From NCBI GenBank assembly GCA_017644005.1, contig JAEPMJ010000002.1, forward strand, positions 124,001-188,000: DNA of 64,000 bases, in the 5' to 3' direction. A program made the translations under genes and the position numbers. Each line of letters opens with the position of its first letter. The stretch's first letter is position 1. The notes beneath the pieces are model-generated. The model made no database searches. It was not told the origin of the DNA and saw only the letters and a program-made list of their open reading frames with translations. The DNA is from Rhizobiaceae bacterium. GTDB taxonomy: Bacteria; Pseudomonadota; Alphaproteobacteria; Rhizobiales; Rhizobiaceae. Of this stretch, positions 61,487-64,000 are shown piece by piece.

Positions 61487-62412
61487 GCTGAAATTAGCCC
61501 TTCTACAAAATCTTCATGTGCGTCGAACGGCTGCAGGATCCGCACGGTGTAATTCTGTCCAAGTTTGCCGAGTTCGCAAATGAACAACACCTTGTCACGC
61601 GCGGTAAGCCGCGCCTGCGACTGTGCCTGCTCGGGAAACGCAATTACCTGGCCCGCCTGAAACCCGGCAATCTCGCGCAGCGTCATTTCGCCGATCGGAA
61701 TAGCGGCGGTGAGCGGTAGCTTGGAACGCATCACCTCTTCGTTGAACTTCGCACGCCATACGCCCGCAGGAGCGGATGTGCTCGCGGTTGCATCGCCTCG
61801 AAGCTGGATAAGCACGCGTTGCGGTAGGGCCACCGTCAGCTTGCCGCGATTTTCACCGAAAACCAGCTCGAATACGATCCGCGTTGCGGGCCCGTCGCGC
61901 ATGGCGTGGATGCCGATCTCTTCGCCCACGATCGGCTCTTCGAGCGGAAATCTGACGCCGAAGGAGCGCTCGCCGGAACCGTTGAATATCTTCGCGACGG
62001 CGTCGAAAATCTTTGCCGCGATTTCGATTTCGATTTCCGACGGAACACGGGCGATCGGCGCCAGCGTCTGTTCGGAATCTGCGCCGAACAGCGCCCCCAC
62101 GGCGATCGTAATCGCGTCGGGATCGAGGGTCATGAACAGCGCGTCCGGCGATATCTCGGCGGTGGCCACCATCATTGCGCCAAAGCTGCCTTCCGGCAGC
62201 CGCACATCCGCCATGCGGCAAATCTCGATGTCATCCAGCTCGATCTCGATCGCGGTGCCGAGCTCTTCTTCGAAGTATCTGGCAATATCGGGGGCACAGC
62301 GCGCCGCACAGGCCCGGGCCGTATCCAGAACGTGGTCGGGGTTGCCGGTTTCGCCCGTCAGGCGTTCGACTATCAGGTCCCGCATCTGTACCGGTGCTGG
62401 CCGACCGCTCAT
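61483..62412 (-). CDS. fliM: Flagellar motor switch protein FliM
   Basis: A 309-residue switch protein, with the middle CheC-like part (about 50-200) and a C-terminal SpoA domain (LPLTAAIPIGEMTLREIAGFQAGQVIAFP). The N-terminal CheY-P binding EIDAL peptide of enteric FliM is not obvious (MSGRPAPVQMRDLIVERLTG), as in other alphaproteobacterial FliM. It lies 32 bases after motA. Confidence 0.92.
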   Translation of the reverse strand: MSGRPAPVQMRDLIVERLTGETGNPDHVLDTARACAARCAPDIARYFEEELGTAIEIELDDIEICRMADVRLPEGSFGAMMVATAEISPDALFMTLDPDAITIAVGALFGADSEQTLAPIARVPSEIEIEIAAKIFDAVAKIFNGSGERSFGVRFPLEEPIVGEEIGIHAMRDGPATRIVFELVFGENRGKLTVALPQRVLIQLRGDATASTSAPAGVWRAKFNEEVMRSKLPLTAAIPIGEMTLREIAGFQAGQVIAFPEQAQSQARLTARDKVLFICELGKLGQNYTVRILQPFDAHEDFVEGLISA

Positions 62413-62444
62413 TTGGAAAGCACCTTGCCCAAGTTACGCACCAA

Positions 62445-63320
62445 TCAGGCTGCCTTCGCGGCTTCGCCGCCTGCGTTGAGCGTGCTCTCTTCAACCGCGT
62501 CGATCGACGGCCGATCCTTCGACGAAATTGTCTTGCGGCCGAACTCAAGCGCAACTTGCGGCAGCGAGCCATTCATATAGGCAAGCAGGGTCTGCTTCAC
62601 GATGATGTAGAGACGCGTCCTCTTCTCCCGAACCACCTTCACTTTGGCCGCGATCGGGCCAACCACCGCGTAGGCCATGAAGATGCCAAGGAAGGTGCCG
62701 ACGAGGGCGGCGCCGATCAGGCCGCCGAGGATCTCGGGTGACTGATCGAGCGCACCCATCGCTTTGACAACGCCCAGCACCGCTGCACAGATGCCGAGTG
62801 CGGGAAAACCGTCCGCCATCTGCTGAAGTGCGTGATAGGACTTCAGCTTGTCATGTTTGACGGTGTGAATTTCTTCGTCCATCAGCGCCTCGATCTCGAA
62901 TGGACGGGCATTGCCGATGATGATGATGCGGCAGTAGTCGCAGATGAAGTGCGTTAGATCGTGGTCCTTCAGCACCCTGGGGAATGCCTGAAAGATCGAT
63001 GATTCCTCGGGATTGTCGATATGCGCTTCGACCTCGTTCCGCGGCTTGGTCCTGAGCTCGCGCATCAGGCTGTGCAGCACCCCCAGAAGTTCCAGGTAAT
63101 CCTGCTCCTTCGGCACCGACTGCTTGAAGGCATCCAGCATCGCCTTGCCCGAGTCTTTCACGACCGACATCGGGTTGGCCACGAAAAAGATGCCCAGAGC
63201 GGCGCCGCAGATGATCACTACTTCCCATGGCTGCCACAGGACGTCGAGATAGCCGCCCATGGCCATATAGCCGCCAAGCACGCAGCCAAAAGTGACAACC
63301 ATTCCGATGAGAATACCCAC
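62445..63320 (-). CDS. motA: Flagellar stator protein MotA
   Basis: A 291-residue stator subunit with four hydrophobic helices: one at the N-terminus ([22 protein letters not shown]), a second near [17 protein letters not shown], and two in the C-terminal half ([16 protein letters not shown] and [27 protein letters not shown]). It conducts protons with MotB, which is not in the window. GTG start, first gene of the motA-fliM-fliN-fliG-flhB operon. Confidence 0.95.
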   Translation of the reverse strand: MGILIGMVVTFGCVLGGYMAMGGYLDVLWQPWEVVIICGAALGIFFVANPMSVVKDSGKAMLDAFKQSVPKEQDYLELLGVLHSLMRELRTKPRNEVEAHIDNPEESSIFQAFPRVLKDHDLTHFICDYCRIIIIGNARPFEIEALMDEEIHTVKHDKLKSYHALQQMADGFPALGICAAVLGVVKAMGALDQSPEILGGLIGAALVGTFLGIFMAYAVVGPIAAKVKVVREKRTRLYIIVKQTLLAYMNGSLPQVALEFGRKTISSKDRPSIDAVEESTLNAGGEAAKAA

Positions 63321-63462
63321 AAGCCGGCCCCGATTACAGAATCAACGGCATTACCGATAGGCGGCGTGCCTTGTGTGAGGCTTGTAGCTCCGGCTCGACA
63401 CCATCAGCCTCACGCAAGCGTCGTCACATATCCAGTACCGCGCAAATTGCCGGAGACCTGCC

Positions 63463-64000
63463 TTGGTCAGCACTTTCACCAGCTATCAGCTCATCACGCG
63501 CGATATTGAGCGGTCGCTGACGCGCGTCGAGAACAAGCCGTTGGTGGCGCGGGAAACCGAGTATTACGTGAACAACATCACCAAGGTGAAGTCGATCGAC
63601 GAATTCGTCTCCGACGCCCGCCTTTTCAACTATGCCATGAAGGCGCACGGCTTGAGCGACATGGCGTATGCCAAGGCCTTCATGGTCAAGGTGCTGGAGG
63701 GCGGTGTCAAAGACCCTGACAGCTTTGCCAACAAGCTCACCGACAAACGCTACCTCGAATTCGCCAAGAGCTACAATTTCGCCGCGCATGGCGAACAGGC
63801 CACCGTTTACAGCAATGCCCAGCAGGGAACGGTAGCACGGTATCAACTACAGGCTGCGCTCGCCGGCGTGGCATTCGACAACCCGATTCTGAAAGCTCAA
63901 AACGAAGACTATCTCGCCCGCATCAAGGATGTGACGTCGGTCGATCAGTTTCTCGCCGACGATGCGCTCTTCAGCTATGCGGTGAAGGCCTACGGGCTCG
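63463..64000 (+). CDS. DUF1217 family flagellar-locus protein (partial at the window end)
   Basis: An open frame begins with TTG at 63463, nine bases after GGAGA, and runs off the window. The visible 179 residues contain repeats typical of DUF1217: VKSIDEFVSDARLFNYAMKAHGLSDMAYAK recurs as VTSVDQFLADDALFSYAVKAYGL, about 105 residues later. DUF1217 proteins are encoded in the flgF-fliI part of rhizobial flagellar clusters. It is divergent from motA across 142 bases. Confidence 0.85.
   Translation, partial: MVSTFTSYQLITRDIERSLTRVENKPLVARETEYYVNNITKVKSIDEFVSDARLFNYAMKAHGLSDMAYAKAFMVKVLEGGVKDPDSFANKLTDKRYLEFAKSYNFAAHGEQATVYSNAQQGTVARYQLQAALAGVAFDNPILKAQNEDYLARIKDVTSVDQFLADDALFSYAVKAYGL

Overview
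The window is about 64 kb of GC-rich chromosomal DNA from an alphaproteobacterium. It is most probably a member of the Rhizobiales/Hyphomicrobiales (Phyllobacteriaceae-like). The strongest clue is the right end, where visN-visR-type LuxR regulators sit beside a motA-fliM-fliN-fliG-flhB operon and a DUF1217 gene. A RirA-type iron box by the heme-uptake genes, a cobalamin riboswitch, and many TRAP and ABC importers fit a free-living or plant/marine-associated heterotroph. I saw no tRNA, rRNA, insertion sequence, prophage or CRISPR array. Genes are densely packed, with many 4-base ATGA/GTGA/TTGA overlaps. The species call is inference.

Layout. 1-4.3 kb: a polyamine-type ABC importer (ATPase, two permeases, and the start of a divergent secreted protein) followed by a P1/DmpA-family peptidase. 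4.3-14.8 kb: a homoprotocatechuate (3,4-dihydroxyphenylacetate) meta-cleavage block. hpaF-hpaE-hpaD are co-oriented with an aromatic-amino-acid-decarboxylase-like gene; a divergent DapA-like aldolase, an HpaG-like hydrolase and an HpaR-like regulator follow, then an IclR regulator and a TRAP importer. 15.1-26.3 kb: a second probable aromatic locus. A ThDP enzyme and a 2,4'-dihydroxyacetophenone-dioxygenase-like cupin converge on a Liv-type ABC/aldehyde dehydrogenase/SDR operon, with an AraC regulator and an acetamidase/formamidase-family gene beyond it.

26.3-35.5 kb: a complete heme-acquisition system, with hmuSTUV on the minus strand and a TonB-dependent receptor, small secreted protein, ExbB, two ExbD and TonB on the plus strand. 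35.7-40.1 kb: a cobalamin riboswitch followed by a chelatase-like/2Fe-2S ferredoxin fusion and a peptide/nickel-type ABC binding protein with two permeases but no ATPase. 40.3-49.8 kb: the least explained part. It holds secreted proteins that share a duplicated domain (one with a vWA domain), a Cys-rich repeat protein, a Tat-exported protein with hexapeptide repeats, a LuxR regulator carrying a degenerate alpha/beta-hydrolase domain, and a DUF3137/LemA/DUF3137-like membrane set.

50.0-56.7 kb: a GntR-regulated amine or amino-acid catabolic locus (RidA, aminotransferase, TRAP importer, FAD oxidase). 57-64 kb: the flagellar block.

How the parts work together. Two aromatic-acid routes and the amine locus each have their own importer and regulator. 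The heme block supplies iron, and the TonB/Exb proteins probably energise its receptor. The riboswitch block probably responds to B12 shortage by importing cobalt or a cobalt/corrinoid-related ligand. The best candidate for something undescribed is the secreted-protein cluster at 40.3-45.3 kb, possibly together with the unusual LuxR protein beside it.
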